The notes below the pieces were generated by a model. The model worked only from the letters and a program-made list of their open reading frames with translations, made no database searches and was not told where the DNA came from. Positions 34,384-43,098 of a DNA stretch of 64,000 nucleotides are shown here, piece after piece. Numbering within the stretch: position 1 is the first letter of the stretch; each line of letters opens with the position of its first letter. The DNA is from Feifania hominis (GTDB lineage: Bacteria; Bacillota; Clostridia; Oscillospirales; Feifaniaceae), in the NCBI RefSeq assembly GCF_014384765.1, contig NZ_JACRSP010000003.1, positions 248,001 through 312,000 of the forward strand. Reading direction: 5' to 3'. The position numbers and the translations under genes were made by a program.

Positions 34384-35583
34384 TTGATCAGGAATTTCAA
34401 CTATTTTATCCCAACCAGAGTGGTGTTTGGCCCCGGCTGCCTTGAACAGCTCGCAACGATCGCAATGCCCGGTAAAAAGGCCATTCTTGTGACCTTTGCG
34501 GATCTGTCGATGAGCAGGCTCGGCTATGTCGAGCGCATCGTGGGGCTTCTCAAAAAGCAGAATATCGACGTTGTGGTCTTTGAAAAAGTGCTCACCAATC
34601 CCCTGACGGGCACGGTGGACGAGGGTGTGGCGCTGATGAAGCAGGAGGGCTGCGATTTCATCATCGCGCTCGGCGGCGGCAGCCCGATTGACACCTCCAA
34701 GGCCATGTCGGTGGCCGCGGCGAACGGCGGCCGGTACTGGGACTATGTGCCCGCCGGAACCGGCGGCAGAAAGCCGGTTGAGAAGAGCCCCCTGCCGGTG
34801 GTCGCCATCAACACGACGGCGGGCACGGGCAGCGAGGTCACGCCCATCGCGGTCATCACGAACCCCGACACAAACGAAAAGGTCTCTCTTCGCATCGACG
34901 AGCTCTACCCGCGCATGTCCTTCATTGACCCGGAGCTGATGCTCTCGCTGCCAAAGGGGCTGACCGCGTTTCAGGGGCTCGACGCGTTTCTGCACGCGGC
35001 GGAGGGCTACATCTCCCGCCAGAGCCAGTTTATCACCGACCGCTTTGCGCTCGAGGCCGTGCGGCTGGTGTACCAGAATCTCGGCGAGTGCGTCAACAAC
35101 GGCAAAAACCTCGAGGCGCGCACCTCGGTCGCCCTTGCGAGCACACTTGCGGGAATGGTGATCGCGCTCGCGGGCTGCATCACCGAGCACTCCATGGAGC
35201 ACCCGATCAGCGCCCACTTCCCGCGTGTGCCGCACGGGGCGGGGCTTGCGCTGATCTTTGAGCAGTACTTCACCAAGGTGGTGGAGAAAGGCACGGTCAA
35301 CGACCGCCTGATCGAGCTTGCGCAGGCCATGGGCGTCAAGGTCGAGGGGACGGACGAGGCGGCGCGCGCCATGTGCTTTGTGCGCGCGGGCGTCGAGATG
35401 CTCAGGGCCTGCGGCATTGACCGCATCAGCCACGAGGCCTTTGGCATTGAAAACCCCGACGTCGACCAGCTCACGGAGGACACGTTCGGCTACTCGAGCG
35501 GCAACTTCGTACGCGACCCCTACGAGCTCACGCGCGACGACGTGCGCGAGATCTTCACAAAATCACTGTTGGAAGCGAAATGA
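34384..35583 (+). CDS. Iron-containing alcohol dehydrogenase
   Basis: Fe-dependent NAD(P)H alcohol/aldehyde oxidoreductase, 399 residues. Start is taken as TTG 34384, nine bases after GGGAGG. Motifs: nucleotide-binding GGGSPIDTSKAM (about 98-109), INTTAGTGSEVTPIAVIT (about 142-159), the metal-binding helix with Asp and His in FQGLDAFLHAAEGY (about 198-211), and HFPRVPHGAGLALIF (about 279-293) with two metal histidines. Close to the butanol/propanediol dehydrogenase group; the natural substrate is uncertain. Transcribed alone from a very strong promoter, so probably a main fermentative enzyme. Confidence 0.9.
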   Translation: MIRNFNYFIPTRVVFGPGCLEQLATIAMPGKKAILVTFADLSMSRLGYVERIVGLLKKQNIDVVVFEKVLTNPLTGTVDEGVALMKQEGCDFIIALGGGSPIDTSKAMSVAAANGGRYWDYVPAGTGGRKPVEKSPLPVVAINTTAGTGSEVTPIAVITNPDTNEKVSLRIDELYPRMSFIDPELMLSLPKGLTAFQGLDAFLHAAEGYISRQSQFITDRFALEAVRLVYQNLGECVNNGKNLEARTSVALASTLAGMVIALAGCITEHSMEHPISAHFPRVPHGAGLALIFEQYFTKVVEKGTVNDRLIELAQAMGVKVEGTDEAARAMCFVRAGVEMLRACGIDRISHEAFGIENPDVDQLTEDTFGYSSGNFVRDPYELTRDDVREIFTKSLLEAK

Positions 35584-35585
35584 GC

Positions 35586-35617
35586 AAAGCGGACCCGAGA
35601 GGGTCCGCTTTTTGTTT
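35586..35617 (+). terminator. Terminator of the alcohol dehydrogenase gene
   Basis: Stem AAAGCGGACCC/GGGTCCGCTTT with a GAGA loop, followed by TTTGTTT. It overlaps the 3' side of the convergent MATE gene. Confidence 0.88.
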
Positions 35618-35621
35618 GCCG

Positions 35622-36989
35622 TCAGGCGATGACCTTGATGCGCTTCCACTTGCCGCGCCGGTAGCGCAGCAGGAAGAACGCCGCACGCACCACCCAGTCG
35701 GTGACCATGGCGAGCCACACGCCCGCAAGGCCCATATTGAGCCCCCAGGAGCAGGCGAACACATAGCTCAGGGCCACCCGGCAGACGAACATGGTCACCT
35801 GGGAGACCACCATCGTATAGAACGCATCGCCCGCTGCGCGCAGCGAGTTCGGCAGCGTAAAGGCCAGGGGCCAGATGACGATGATGCCGACGGCGCTGAT
35901 GCGCAGCACCTGCGCGGCCATCCGGGCCGCCTCGGCGCTCAGGTGGAAGAGCGACACCCAGAAGCCGGCCGTGAAAAAGAGCAGCACCCCCATCGCCGAC
36001 ATGCACAGATAGCTCAGCCCCACGAGCTTTTTCGTGTAGAGCGCCGCCTGATCGGTCTCGCCCGCGCCCATGCACCGCCCGACCACCGTGATGACCGAGA
36101 GACCGATGGCCATACCGGGCACGTTGACGACGCCGGCAATGCTGTTGCCGATGGCGTTTGCCGCGACCGCCGAGGTGCCGAACGAGGTGATCAGCCCCAG
36201 CACCAGCAGCTTGCCGACCTGGAACATGCCGTTTTCAAGGCCGTTTGGAATGCCGACAAAGAGAATGCTCCGAATCATGCCCCACCGAAAGCGGATGTGG
36301 AGCAGATCGGCAAGGCCGATGCCGTGGCCCGTGCGGTTGAGAAACACCATGATGATGACCGCCGCCGCAATGCGCGAGACCAGCGTGCCGATTCCGGCGC
36401 CGGCGGCCCCCATGCCAAAGCCGTAGATGAAGATGGCGTTGACGGCAATGTTGATGATGTTGATGATCAGCGTACAGAACATGGACACTCTGCTGTTGCC
36501 CATGGCCCGAAAGAGAGCGGCGCCCGCGTTGTAGATGCCGATGAACGGATAGGCCGCCGCGGTCAGCAGAAAGTAGACGAGGGCGCTGCTCATGACATCC
36601 GGTTCCACCCGGCCGAAGATCAGCGAGAGAATGCCCTCGCGCAGCACCATGGCGACCGCCGTGAGCAGAAGAGAGAGGCCGGTCATGATGTAGAGAAGCT
36701 GCCGCGAGGCGATTTTGACATTGTGCTGCTCCTCGCGGCCCATGTACTGGGCCACCACCACGGCGCCGCCCGTGGACAGCGCGGAGAAGATCTGGATGAT
36801 GAGAATGTTGATGCCGTCAACCAGCGAGACGCCGGACACGGCCGCCTCCCCCGCGGTGGTGACCATGACCGTGTCGGCCATGCCCACCGCCATGAGCAGA
36901 AACTGCTCTATGATCAGCGGAACGATCAGCCGCCGAAGATCGCCGCGCGAAAAGAGAGGCGCCTGACGCGCCTGTGTTTCGAGCTCCAT
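35622..36989 (-). CDS. MATE-family efflux transporter
   Basis: A 455-residue membrane protein with about 12 hydrophobic helices in two related halves. N-terminal half shows FLLMAVGMADTVMVTTAGEAAVSGVSLVDGIN (about 31-60 region) and the second half AANAIGNSIAGVVNVPGMAIGLS (about 277-299), both typical of MatE domains of clostridia. Exports drugs or metabolites with Na+ or H+. ATG 36989 is followed upstream by AAAGGGGA. No linked regulator gene. Confidence 0.9.
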   Translation of the reverse strand: MELETQARQAPLFSRGDLRRLIVPLIIEQFLLMAVGMADTVMVTTAGEAAVSGVSLVDGINILIIQIFSALSTGGAVVVAQYMGREEQHNVKIASRQLLYIMTGLSLLLTAVAMVLREGILSLIFGRVEPDVMSSALVYFLLTAAAYPFIGIYNAGAALFRAMGNSRVSMFCTLIINIINIAVNAIFIYGFGMGAAGAGIGTLVSRIAAAVIIMVFLNRTGHGIGLADLLHIRFRWGMIRSILFVGIPNGLENGMFQVGKLLVLGLITSFGTSAVAANAIGNSIAGVVNVPGMAIGLSVITVVGRCMGAGETDQAALYTKKLVGLSYLCMSAMGVLLFFTAGFWVSLFHLSAEAARMAAQVLRISAVGIIVIWPLAFTLPNSLRAAGDAFYTMVVSQVTMFVCRVALSYVFACSWGLNMGLAGVWLAMVTDWVVRAAFFLLRYRRGKWKRIKVIA

Positions 36990-37114
36990 GTGTTTGATTC
37001 CCCTTTAATGTGTGCTCTCTCTACTCTAAATTCAAATGCAGGCAATGTCAAGAGCGGCGCCCGGCTCTTTTTTGCGCCGGGGACTGGACGGAGCGCGCCG
37101 GGGATACTATACTG

Positions 37115-37819
37115 TCAGAGGATGGGTCTGTCGTCGGGCGCGGGTGTCTCCTGCTCCGGCGGCGCCTGGCGGGCATGCCGCCGGAAGAGGCGACGGTTGC
37201 TGCGGATGAAGCGCGAGAGAAACCTCTGCCACGCGCGGCTCTCACCGCGAACGAGGTAGAGATAGCCCGAGAGCGCGGCGAGAAACGAGCTGAGAAAGTC
37301 GACGGCGAGATCTTTCATGGTGTCGACAAGGCCGCTCTTCTGCATGTTCATGGCGAACAGGCCGTCCATAGCGAACTCGAAAAACTCCCACACCACGCCG
37401 ATGGTCGTGGAGAAGCACACGGCGAAAAACGCAATGTAAAAGGGACTTAGAACAAAGTGGATCTTCTCGTTGCGGTTGAGTGCAAAGGTGACGAGAAACC
37501 CGATCACACCGAACAGGAGCCCCGACACGCCGTGGAGCATCAGATCCCACCACCAGAAGCGGTAGTAGAAGTCGAAGTACTCCCCGAGGCAGAGCGTGCA
37601 AAAGAGAAACAGCAGCAGAAAAAGCTGCAGCGACACGGGGATGTAGAGAAGCCGCCGGCGCTTCAAAATGGCCGGGGAAAAGCTCAGCGCAAGTCCCGCC
37701 GCGGCGGCGGCCGCCGAGGTGTAGTGACCCGACAAAACGGCCGCCGCGGCCGTGACCACAAAGGCGGCGCGGATGAGACAGGCCGCGCAGAGCAGAATTT
37801 TGAGAGAAAAACGTTTCAT
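37115..37819 (-). CDS. DUF2238-like integral membrane protein
   Basis: A 234-residue protein with about six membrane helices. Start ATG 37819 (MKRFSLKILLCAACLIRAAF) after GGGAGGCC. The pattern WWDLMLHGVSGLLFGVIGF and TTIGVVWEFFEFAMDGLFAMNMQKSGLVDTMKDLAVDFLSS resembles DUF2238/YjdF-type proteins, with conserved His, Glu and Asp residues that could form a membrane catalytic or metal site. The C-terminal 45 residues are cytoplasmic, basic then Pro/Glu-rich. Function unknown. Divergent from the AEC transporter gene. Confidence 0.72.
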   Translation of the reverse strand: MKRFSLKILLCAACLIRAAFVVTAAAAVLSGHYTSAAAAAAGLALSFSPAILKRRRLLYIPVSLQLFLLLFLFCTLCLGEYFDFYYRFWWWDLMLHGVSGLLFGVIGFLVTFALNRNEKIHFVLSPFYIAFFAVCFSTTIGVVWEFFEFAMDGLFAMNMQKSGLVDTMKDLAVDFLSSFLAALSGYLYLVRGESRAWQRFLSRFIRSNRRLFRRHARQAPPEQETPAPDDRPIL

Positions 37820-37852
37820 GGGGCCTCCCGTGATACTGGAATGAGGTAGGAT

Positions 37853-38806
37853 ATGCAGGTGGAATTCAGCGTTGTGCTGACACAGTTTCTCTTCTTTGGG
37901 CTGATGATTCTCATCGGCTTTCTGTCGATCAAGCTCCGGCTCATCGACGGGCAGGTGCTCTCGTCGGTGGCGATGCTCATCGCGCGGCTGATCATGCCCT
38001 GTATGATCTTCGGAAACATCGCGGGCGTCGGTACGCTGCGCGAGCTGCTCGCGGCCTGGCCGATGCTGCTCGCAGGGCTCGTCGAGCTGCTGTTCATGAT
38101 CGCGCTGGGGATGGCGACCGCGCGACTTGCGCGCCTGCGCGGCGACCGGCACGACGCCTATGTGGCCGCGCACGCTTTCTCAAACTCCGGCTTTATGGGC
38201 ATTCCCCTGATGGAGTCGCTCTACGGCGCGGCGGGAATTCTGCGCATCTCGCTGTACAGCCTGCCGGAGAACGCCCTGATGTGGACGCTCGGCGTCCATC
38301 TCACCACGGGCCGGGCCGAGCGCGCGGGGCGCGCCGGCGGGCTGCGTGCAACGGCTTTCAACATGCTGCGCCAGCCGACGGTGCTCGCGCTGCTGCTCGG
38401 GATTGCGGCGCTCGTGCTGCGCGTAGACCCCGACAACATCGTCGTCGACACCATCGCGGGAATCGGCGGCACGAGCAAGTACATCGCCATGCTCTACCTC
38501 GGCGGCAGCATTGCCTTTCTGGATTTTAAGAGCTTCTTTCGCGAGAGGAGCATTTTTCTGCTCATTGCGTCCAAACTGATTGTGGCGCCGCTGGCGCTCT
38601 ACTATCTGCTGCGGCTGCTGCCGGTGTTCTCGCCTGAGGTGGCGCTGACCGCGGCGATTGTCGCGTCGCTGCCCGCGATGAGCTCCACCGCGATCTTCGC
38701 GCGCGCCGGCAACAGCGAGGCCGCCGACTATGTGACCCAGTGCGTGATGATGACCACGCTCTTTTCCCTTGTGACCATTCCGTTTGTCCTGTGGCTCTGC
38801 CGCTAG
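37853..38806 (+). CDS. AEC-family (auxin efflux carrier-like) transporter
   Basis: A 317-residue membrane protein with about ten helices, of the AEC/PIN-like family. Typical stretches: MLIARLIMPCMIFGNIAG (about 42-59), AHAFSNSGFMGIPLMESLYG (about 102-121) and YIAMLYLGGSIAF (about 205-217). Bacterial members carry organic acids such as malate or malonate; substrate unknown here. ATG 37853 follows TGAGGTAGG. The M20 peptidase gene follows after 81 bases and may be co-transcribed. Confidence 0.87.
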   Translation: MQVEFSVVLTQFLFFGLMILIGFLSIKLRLIDGQVLSSVAMLIARLIMPCMIFGNIAGVGTLRELLAAWPMLLAGLVELLFMIALGMATARLARLRGDRHDAYVAAHAFSNSGFMGIPLMESLYGAAGILRISLYSLPENALMWTLGVHLTTGRAERAGRAGGLRATAFNMLRQPTVLALLLGIAALVLRVDPDNIVVDTIAGIGGTSKYIAMLYLGGSIAFLDFKSFFRERSIFLLIASKLIVAPLALYYLLRLLPVFSPEVALTAAIVASLPAMSSTAIFARAGNSEAADYVTQCVMMTTLFSLVTIPFVLWLCR

Positions 38807-38887
38807 GGACAGCGGCGCAAAAAGACACGGGCGGACCCCGCCGCGCGCGGCGGGAGCGCACCATGACCATGAAAGAGGAGACAGACC

Positions 38888-40282
38888 ATGAATTTACAGC
38901 AGGAGATCCGCGCCCGGCAGGGCGAGATTGTCAAGACTCTCAGCGAGCTCATCCGCATTCCGAGCGTCCGGGGGGAGCCCACTGAGGGCTGCCCCTACGG
39001 GGCACATTCAGCCGAGGCGCTGCGGTGGGTGCTCGAGCTCTGCGTGGGTATGGGCTTTCGCACAAAAAATCTCGGCAACCGCGTGGGATACGCCGAGTTC
39101 GGCGAGGGGGAGGAGCTTGTCGGCATCCTCATCCATCTCGACGTGGTGCCGGTCGGCGGCGTGTGGGAGCGCGACCCCTTTTCGGGCGACGTGGCGGACG
39201 GCCGGGTCTACGGCCGCGGCGCGGAGGACGACAAGGGCCCCGGCGTCGCCGCGCTCTACTGCGCGAAGACCCTGATGGACCTCGGCGTCGAGCCGAAGCG
39301 CCGCGTGCGGCTGATCTTCGGCACCAACGAGGAGACCAGCATGGACGATATGGACTACTACGTCGAGCGCGAGGGCGTACCGGACTATGCCTTTGCGCCG
39401 GACGGGCTCTACCCCATCATCAACTGTGAAAAGGGCATGGCGAAAATCGCCTTTGCCCGCGAGGGAGGAAGCCCCGGCGCCGTCGTGGCCTTTGAGGGTG
39501 GCACAGCCGTCAATATTGTGCCCGAAAGTGCGCGCGCCATTCTCGACGGCAGCCGGATTGACGCCGCCGCCGTCGCGCAGGCGGCCCGCTCGTATCAGGG
39601 GGCCGCGGCGCTCGAAGCCGAGACCGGCGCGGACGGCAGGCTCACCGTGACAGCGCGCGGGCGCGCCGCCCACGCGGCCTATGCGCCCGATGGGGTCAAC
39701 GCGATCGGCGCGCTGGCGCTCTTTCTCAGAGAGCAGCTCAAAGAGCAGGCGGGGCCGCTTGTGAGCTTTCTCGCGGCGTGCTTCGGCATGCAGACCGACG
39801 GGGCGGCCGCGCGCGTCCGGTGCGAGGACGAAGTCTCGGGGCCGCTGACGCTCAACGTGGGTCTCGCGCAGGCCGGGGAGACCGGCCAGAGCGCGCACAT
39901 CGACATCCGCTACCCGGTGAGCCGCACGGCGCAGGAGCTTGCCGACACGCTCGCGCCGCTCGCGGCGCGCTGGGGCTTTTCCACCGCCGTCACCCACGAC
40001 ATGCCGCCGCTTCTCGTGCCGGAGGACAGCCGCATTGTACGCGAGCTCTCGGCGGTGTACGAGCAGGTGACCGGCCGGCCCGCTTTCTGTCGGCCGCGCG
40101 GGGTCGGAACCTACTGCCGCAAGATGGCGGGGCGCGCCGTGACTTTCGGCGCGCATCTGGAGGACACCCCGCACACCAACTACCACGAGCCCAATGAATT
40201 CATCGAAATCGAGAATCTCATGGGCCACGCCGAGATCTGCATCGAGGCGATCTACCGGCTTGCGACCATGCCGGCCGTATGA
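38888..40282 (+). CDS. M20-family dipeptidase (Sapep/PepV-like)
   Basis: Zinc peptidase of 464 residues. Metal-site motifs: GILIHLDVVPVG (about 79-90, ligand His and Asp), GRGAEDDKGPG (about 111-121), FGTNEETSMDDMDYY (about 146-160, catalytic Glu pair), ending with HTNYHEPNEFI (about 430-440). A lid domain interrupts the catalytic domain (about 190-350). Members cleave dipeptides with an N-terminal beta-Ala or hydrophobic residue. Its final codons overlap the first VanR-like box of the van cluster. I take it as an independent gene, though release of amino acids from dipeptides could support the cluster. Confidence 0.9.
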   Translation: MNLQQEIRARQGEIVKTLSELIRIPSVRGEPTEGCPYGAHSAEALRWVLELCVGMGFRTKNLGNRVGYAEFGEGEELVGILIHLDVVPVGGVWERDPFSGDVADGRVYGRGAEDDKGPGVAALYCAKTLMDLGVEPKRRVRLIFGTNEETSMDDMDYYVEREGVPDYAFAPDGLYPIINCEKGMAKIAFAREGGSPGAVVAFEGGTAVNIVPESARAILDGSRIDAAAVAQAARSYQGAAALEAETGADGRLTVTARGRAAHAAYAPDGVNAIGALALFLREQLKEQAGPLVSFLAACFGMQTDGAAARVRCEDEVSGPLTLNVGLAQAGETGQSAHIDIRYPVSRTAQELADTLAPLAARWGFSTAVTHDMPPLLVPEDSRIVRELSAVYEQVTGRPAFCRPRGVGTYCRKMAGRAVTFGAHLEDTPHTNYHEPNEFIEIENLMGHAEICIEAIYRLATMPAV

Positions 40283-40342
40283 AATTTGTAAGAGTTTTAT
40301 AAGCAAAACCGGGAGAACCGCGCGCGGGCGGTCTGATACAAT
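40275..40342 (+). promoter_or_regulatory. VanR-box-like direct repeats and promoter of vanRS
   Basis: CCGTATGAAATT (40275-40286) matches the published VanR-box consensus as I recall it (TCGTANGAAANT) at 9 of 10 defined positions. A weaker copy TTGTAAGAGTTT (40286-40297) follows with an 11-base period, as expected for an OmpR-type dimer. A -10-like TACAAT lies at 40337-40342 with no good -35, which fits an activator-dependent promoter. The first box overlaps the stop codon of the dipeptidase gene. Confidence 0.7.
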
Positions 40343-40364
40343 GAGAGCAAAGGGGGCGCAGCCG

Positions 40365-41057
40365 ATGGCGGAGCGAATTCTTGTGGTGGACGATGAAAAG
40401 GAAATTGCAGATCTGGTGGAGCTGTATCTGAAAAACGACGGCTACGAGGTCTCAAAGTGCGCGAGCGTCGCCGAGGCGCTCGACTGTGTCGCGCGTGAGG
40501 AGCTGTCGCTGGCCGTGCTCGATGTGATGCTGCCGGACGGCAGCGGCTTTTCCCTCTGCCAGGAGATCCGCCGCGAGCATCTGTTTCCCATCATCATGCT
40601 CACCGCAAAGGTCGAAGACATGGACAAAATCATGGGGCTCACCCTCGGCGCGGACGACTACATCACAAAGCCGTTCAACCCGCTGGAGCTCGTCGCCCGC
40701 GTCAAGACCCAGCTTCGCCGCTACACCCGCTACAATCTCGCGCACCCGGCGGACAGCCGCCAGGAGTTTGACTTCGCGGGACTCACCGTCTGCCGCGAGA
40801 GCCGCAAGTGTACGCTCTACGGCCGCGAGCTCGCGCTGACCCCCATTGAGTTTGACATTCTGTGGTATCTGTGCGAGCACCGGGGACGGGTGGTGCCGTC
40901 GGAGGAGCTCTTTGAGGCGGTGTGGAAAGAGAAGTATCTCGACAGCAACAACACCGTCATGGCCCACATCGCGCGCCTGCGCGAGAAGATGGGCGAACCG
41001 AGCCGAAAGCCGAAGTTTATCAAGACCGTCTGGGGGGTGGGGTACACCATTGAATAG
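40365..41057 (+). CDS. vanR: VanR-type response regulator
   Basis: OmpR/PhoB-class response regulator of 230 residues that controls the van cluster. Start ATG 40365 (MAERILVVDDEKEIADLV) after AAAGGGGGC. Receiver domain about 1-120: acidic pocket VVDDE, phospho-acceptor aspartate in AVLDVMLPDGSG (about 47-58), LTAKVEDMDKI with the conserved Thr and Lys in YITKPFNP. Winged-helix output domain about 130-230 (ELALTPIEFDILWYLCEHRGRVV, NTVMAHIARLREKMGE, IKTVWGVGYTIE). It overlaps vanS by eight bases. Confidence 0.9.
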   Translation: MAERILVVDDEKEIADLVELYLKNDGYEVSKCASVAEALDCVAREELSLAVLDVMLPDGSGFSLCQEIRREHLFPIIMLTAKVEDMDKIMGLTLGADDYITKPFNPLELVARVKTQLRRYTRYNLAHPADSRQEFDFAGLTVCRESRKCTLYGRELALTPIEFDILWYLCEHRGRVVPSEELFEAVWKEKYLDSNNTVMAHIARLREKMGEPSRKPKFIKTVWGVGYTIE

Positions 41058-42147
41058 AGAGAAGAGAAGACGCCGCAGCCAGCTCTCGCAGAGGCTTCTG
41101 GTGCAGTACTTTCTCAGTGTGCTGATCTACCTGCTCGTGCTCGGCGCATCGGTGCTGATGGCGGCGCAGTTCTGCGCGGGGATCAACTGGCACTCCAACG
41201 ACCCGCTCTACCGGTTTCTGCTTTTCGTCAGAGACTACATTCTGCTCTTTGTCGGCATACCGGCCATCGGGGGCTGGGTGCTGATCACCTGGTGGTATCT
41301 CTCGAAGCCGCTTCGCTATCTCGACGAGATTGTCGACGCCTCGCGTAAGCTCGCGTCGCCGAGCGAGGAGCCCATCGAGCTGTCCGCGGCGCTCGCCGCC
41401 ACCGCAAACGAGATGAACCTCGTGCGCGAGAGGGCGCTTCGCGACGCGCGCGCGGCGCGCGACGCCGAGCAGCGCAAAAACGACCTGATCGTCTATCTCG
41501 CCCACGATCTCAAGACGCCGCTGACCAGCGTGATCGGCTATCTGACGCTGCTGCGCGACGAGACGGAGCTCTCGACCGGGTTGCGCGCCAAGTACACCGG
41601 CATCGCCCTCGCCAAGGCCGAGCGGCTCGAGGAGCTGATCAACGAGTTTTTCGACATCACCCGCTTCAGCCTGACCCATCTGACGCTCGAGCGGGAGACG
41701 GTCAATCTCACGCGCATGCTCGAGCAGATCACCTACGAGTTCAACCCCGCTCTCGCCGGGCGCTCGCTCACCTGGGACAACCGGCTCGAGCCGGGCGTCG
41801 AGCTCGTCTGCGACCCCGAGAAGCTCGAGCGCGTGTTTGACAACCTGCTGCGAAACGCGGTGGGCTACAGCTATGAGGGAACCGCCATTGAGGTGACGCT
41901 CGAGCGCCGCGGCGCACACGCCGTGGTGCGTGTGAAAAACCGCGGGCGCACCATCGCGCCGGAGAAGCTCGAGCGCATCTTTGAGCAGTTTTTCCGCCTC
42001 GACTCGTCGCGCGGCAGCGCGACCGGCGGGGCTGGACTGGGGCTCGCCATCGCAAAGGAGATCGTCGTGCTGCACGGCGGAACCATCACCGCCGAGAGCG
42101 CCGACGAGAGCGTGTGCTTCACCGTCACGCTGCCGGGAGCCGTGTAA
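41050..42147 (+). CDS. vanS: VanS-type sensor histidine kinase
   Basis: Membrane sensor kinase paired with vanR, 365 residues. I take TTG 41050 as the start; it overlaps vanR by eight bases and is preceded by a G-rich ribosome site, and later starts would lose the first membrane helix. Helices at about 13-37 and 56-80 flank a short outer loop of about 20 residues, as in VanS proteins of the D-Ser type. HisKA H-box LAHDLKTPLTSVIGYL (about 154-169), N-box NLLRNAVGYS, G-boxes VKNRGRTIAPEKLERIFEQF and GGAGLGLAIAKEI. The short sensor loop suggests indirect or membrane-level sensing. Confidence 0.9.
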   Translation: MNREKRRRRSQLSQRLLVQYFLSVLIYLLVLGASVLMAAQFCAGINWHSNDPLYRFLLFVRDYILLFVGIPAIGGWVLITWWYLSKPLRYLDEIVDASRKLASPSEEPIELSAALAATANEMNLVRERALRDARAARDAEQRKNDLIVYLAHDLKTPLTSVIGYLTLLRDETELSTGLRAKYTGIALAKAERLEELINEFFDITRFSLTHLTLERETVNLTRMLEQITYEFNPALAGRSLTWDNRLEPGVELVCDPEKLERVFDNLLRNAVGYSYEGTAIEVTLERRGAHAVVRVKNRGRTIAPEKLERIFEQFFRLDSSRGSATGGAGLGLAIAKEIVVLHGGTITAESADESVCFTVTLPGAV

Positions 42148-42164
42148 GAAATTTGTATGATTTG
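42142..42164 (+). promoter_or_regulatory. Second VanR-box-like direct repeat, upstream of vanW
   Basis: GTGTAAGAAATT (42142-42153) matches the VanR-box consensus at 8 of 10 defined positions and is followed at an 11-base period by TTGTATGATTTG (42153-42164). Layout is the same as upstream of vanR, including overlap with a stop codon (that of vanS). It would drive vanW-vanG-vanXY-vanT. The core promoter is not obvious. Confidence 0.65.
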
Positions 42165-42213
42165 CGTCAGAAAACCGCGAGAAAGGCGAGATGGAAAACG
42201 AAAATAAGAACCG

Positions 42214-42252
42214 CTCCGCTCTGGTACCATAGAGGTATCAGAGCGGAGTTTC
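42214..42252 (+). terminator. Hairpin plus T-run between vanS and vanW (terminator or attenuator)
   Basis: Fifteen-base-pair stem with one mismatch, CTCCGCTCTGGTACC/GGTATCAGAGCGGAG, short loop, followed by TTTCTTTTTC. It lies 66 bases after the vanS stop and 21 before vanW, so it could end vanRS transcripts or act as an attenuator for the resistance genes. Confidence 0.75.
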
Positions 42253-42272
42253 TTTTTCGGGAGGTTTTTTTC

Positions 42273-43094
42273 ATGGCGCGAAGACGCGTGACACAGATGT
42301 TCCCCTGGCTGCTGCCGCTGCGGCGCTGGCAGAGGCGGCTGTTCTTCTATACCAAAATGCGCTTCGACGGCTGCCGCTATGCAGACGGGCTCTCAGAGGA
42401 CCTGCTGCCCTGCGTGCTGTTCACCTCGAGCTGTCCCATGCTCAACGACAGCACCGGGCTCGACATGGTCTACCAGCACAACAAGGTCTACAATCTGAAG
42501 CTCGCCGCAGCGACGCTGAGCGGGCTTGTCATCCGCCCGGGCGAGACCTTTTCATTCTGGCACCTCGTGCGCCGCGCCGACCGCGAGACACCCTACCGCG
42601 AGGGCCTCGCCGAGGTGGACGGCCGGCTTGTGCCCCGCCTGGGAGGGGGCGTCTGCCAGCTTGCGAATCTGCTGTTCTGGGTGATGCTGCACGCGCCGCT
42701 GACCATTGTCGAGCGCCACGGCCACCCGGTCAAGAGCTTTCCCGAGCCGCCGAGTGACGCGGGGGCTGGCGTGGACGCCACAGTCAGCGAGGGGTGGCTC
42801 GACCTGCGTCTGCGAAACGACACCGACGAGCCCTATCAGATCACAGTGGCGTTTGACGACGACCACATCATCGGCGGCGTGCGCGCGCAGCGCGACCCCG
42901 GGCGCATCTGGCGGGTGGCAGAGGAGAATCTGCGCTACTGCCGCGAGGCCGGCGAAGTCTATGAGCAGGTGGACATCGTGCGCCTTGTGCTCGACAGCGC
43001 GACAGGGCGGTGCCTCGAGAGGCGGCTGCTGTATCAAAACCGCTGCCGGATCGGCTATGAACTGCCGCCCGGCACACCCATAGAGGAGAGGTAG
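42273..43094 (+). CDS. vanW: VanW-family protein
   Basis: A 273-residue protein of the VanW family, regularly found in vanB and vanG clusters; its biochemical role is unknown. ATG 42273 follows GGGAGG. The VanW core is at about 85-200: MVYQHNKVYNLKLAAATLSG, VIRPGETFSFWHLVRRADRETPYREG and LGGGVCQLANLLFWVMLHAPL. The N-terminus (MARRRVTQMFPWLLPLRRWQ) is basic without a signal peptide. The first gene after the second VanR box; four bases separate it from the ligase gene. Confidence 0.9.
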   Translation: MARRRVTQMFPWLLPLRRWQRRLFFYTKMRFDGCRYADGLSEDLLPCVLFTSSCPMLNDSTGLDMVYQHNKVYNLKLAAATLSGLVIRPGETFSFWHLVRRADRETPYREGLAEVDGRLVPRLGGGVCQLANLLFWVMLHAPLTIVERHGHPVKSFPEPPSDAGAGVDATVSEGWLDLRLRNDTDEPYQITVAFDDDHIIGGVRAQRDPGRIWRVAEENLRYCREAGEVYEQVDIVRLVLDSATGRCLERRLLYQNRCRIGYELPPGTPIEER

Positions 43095-43098
43095 AGAC

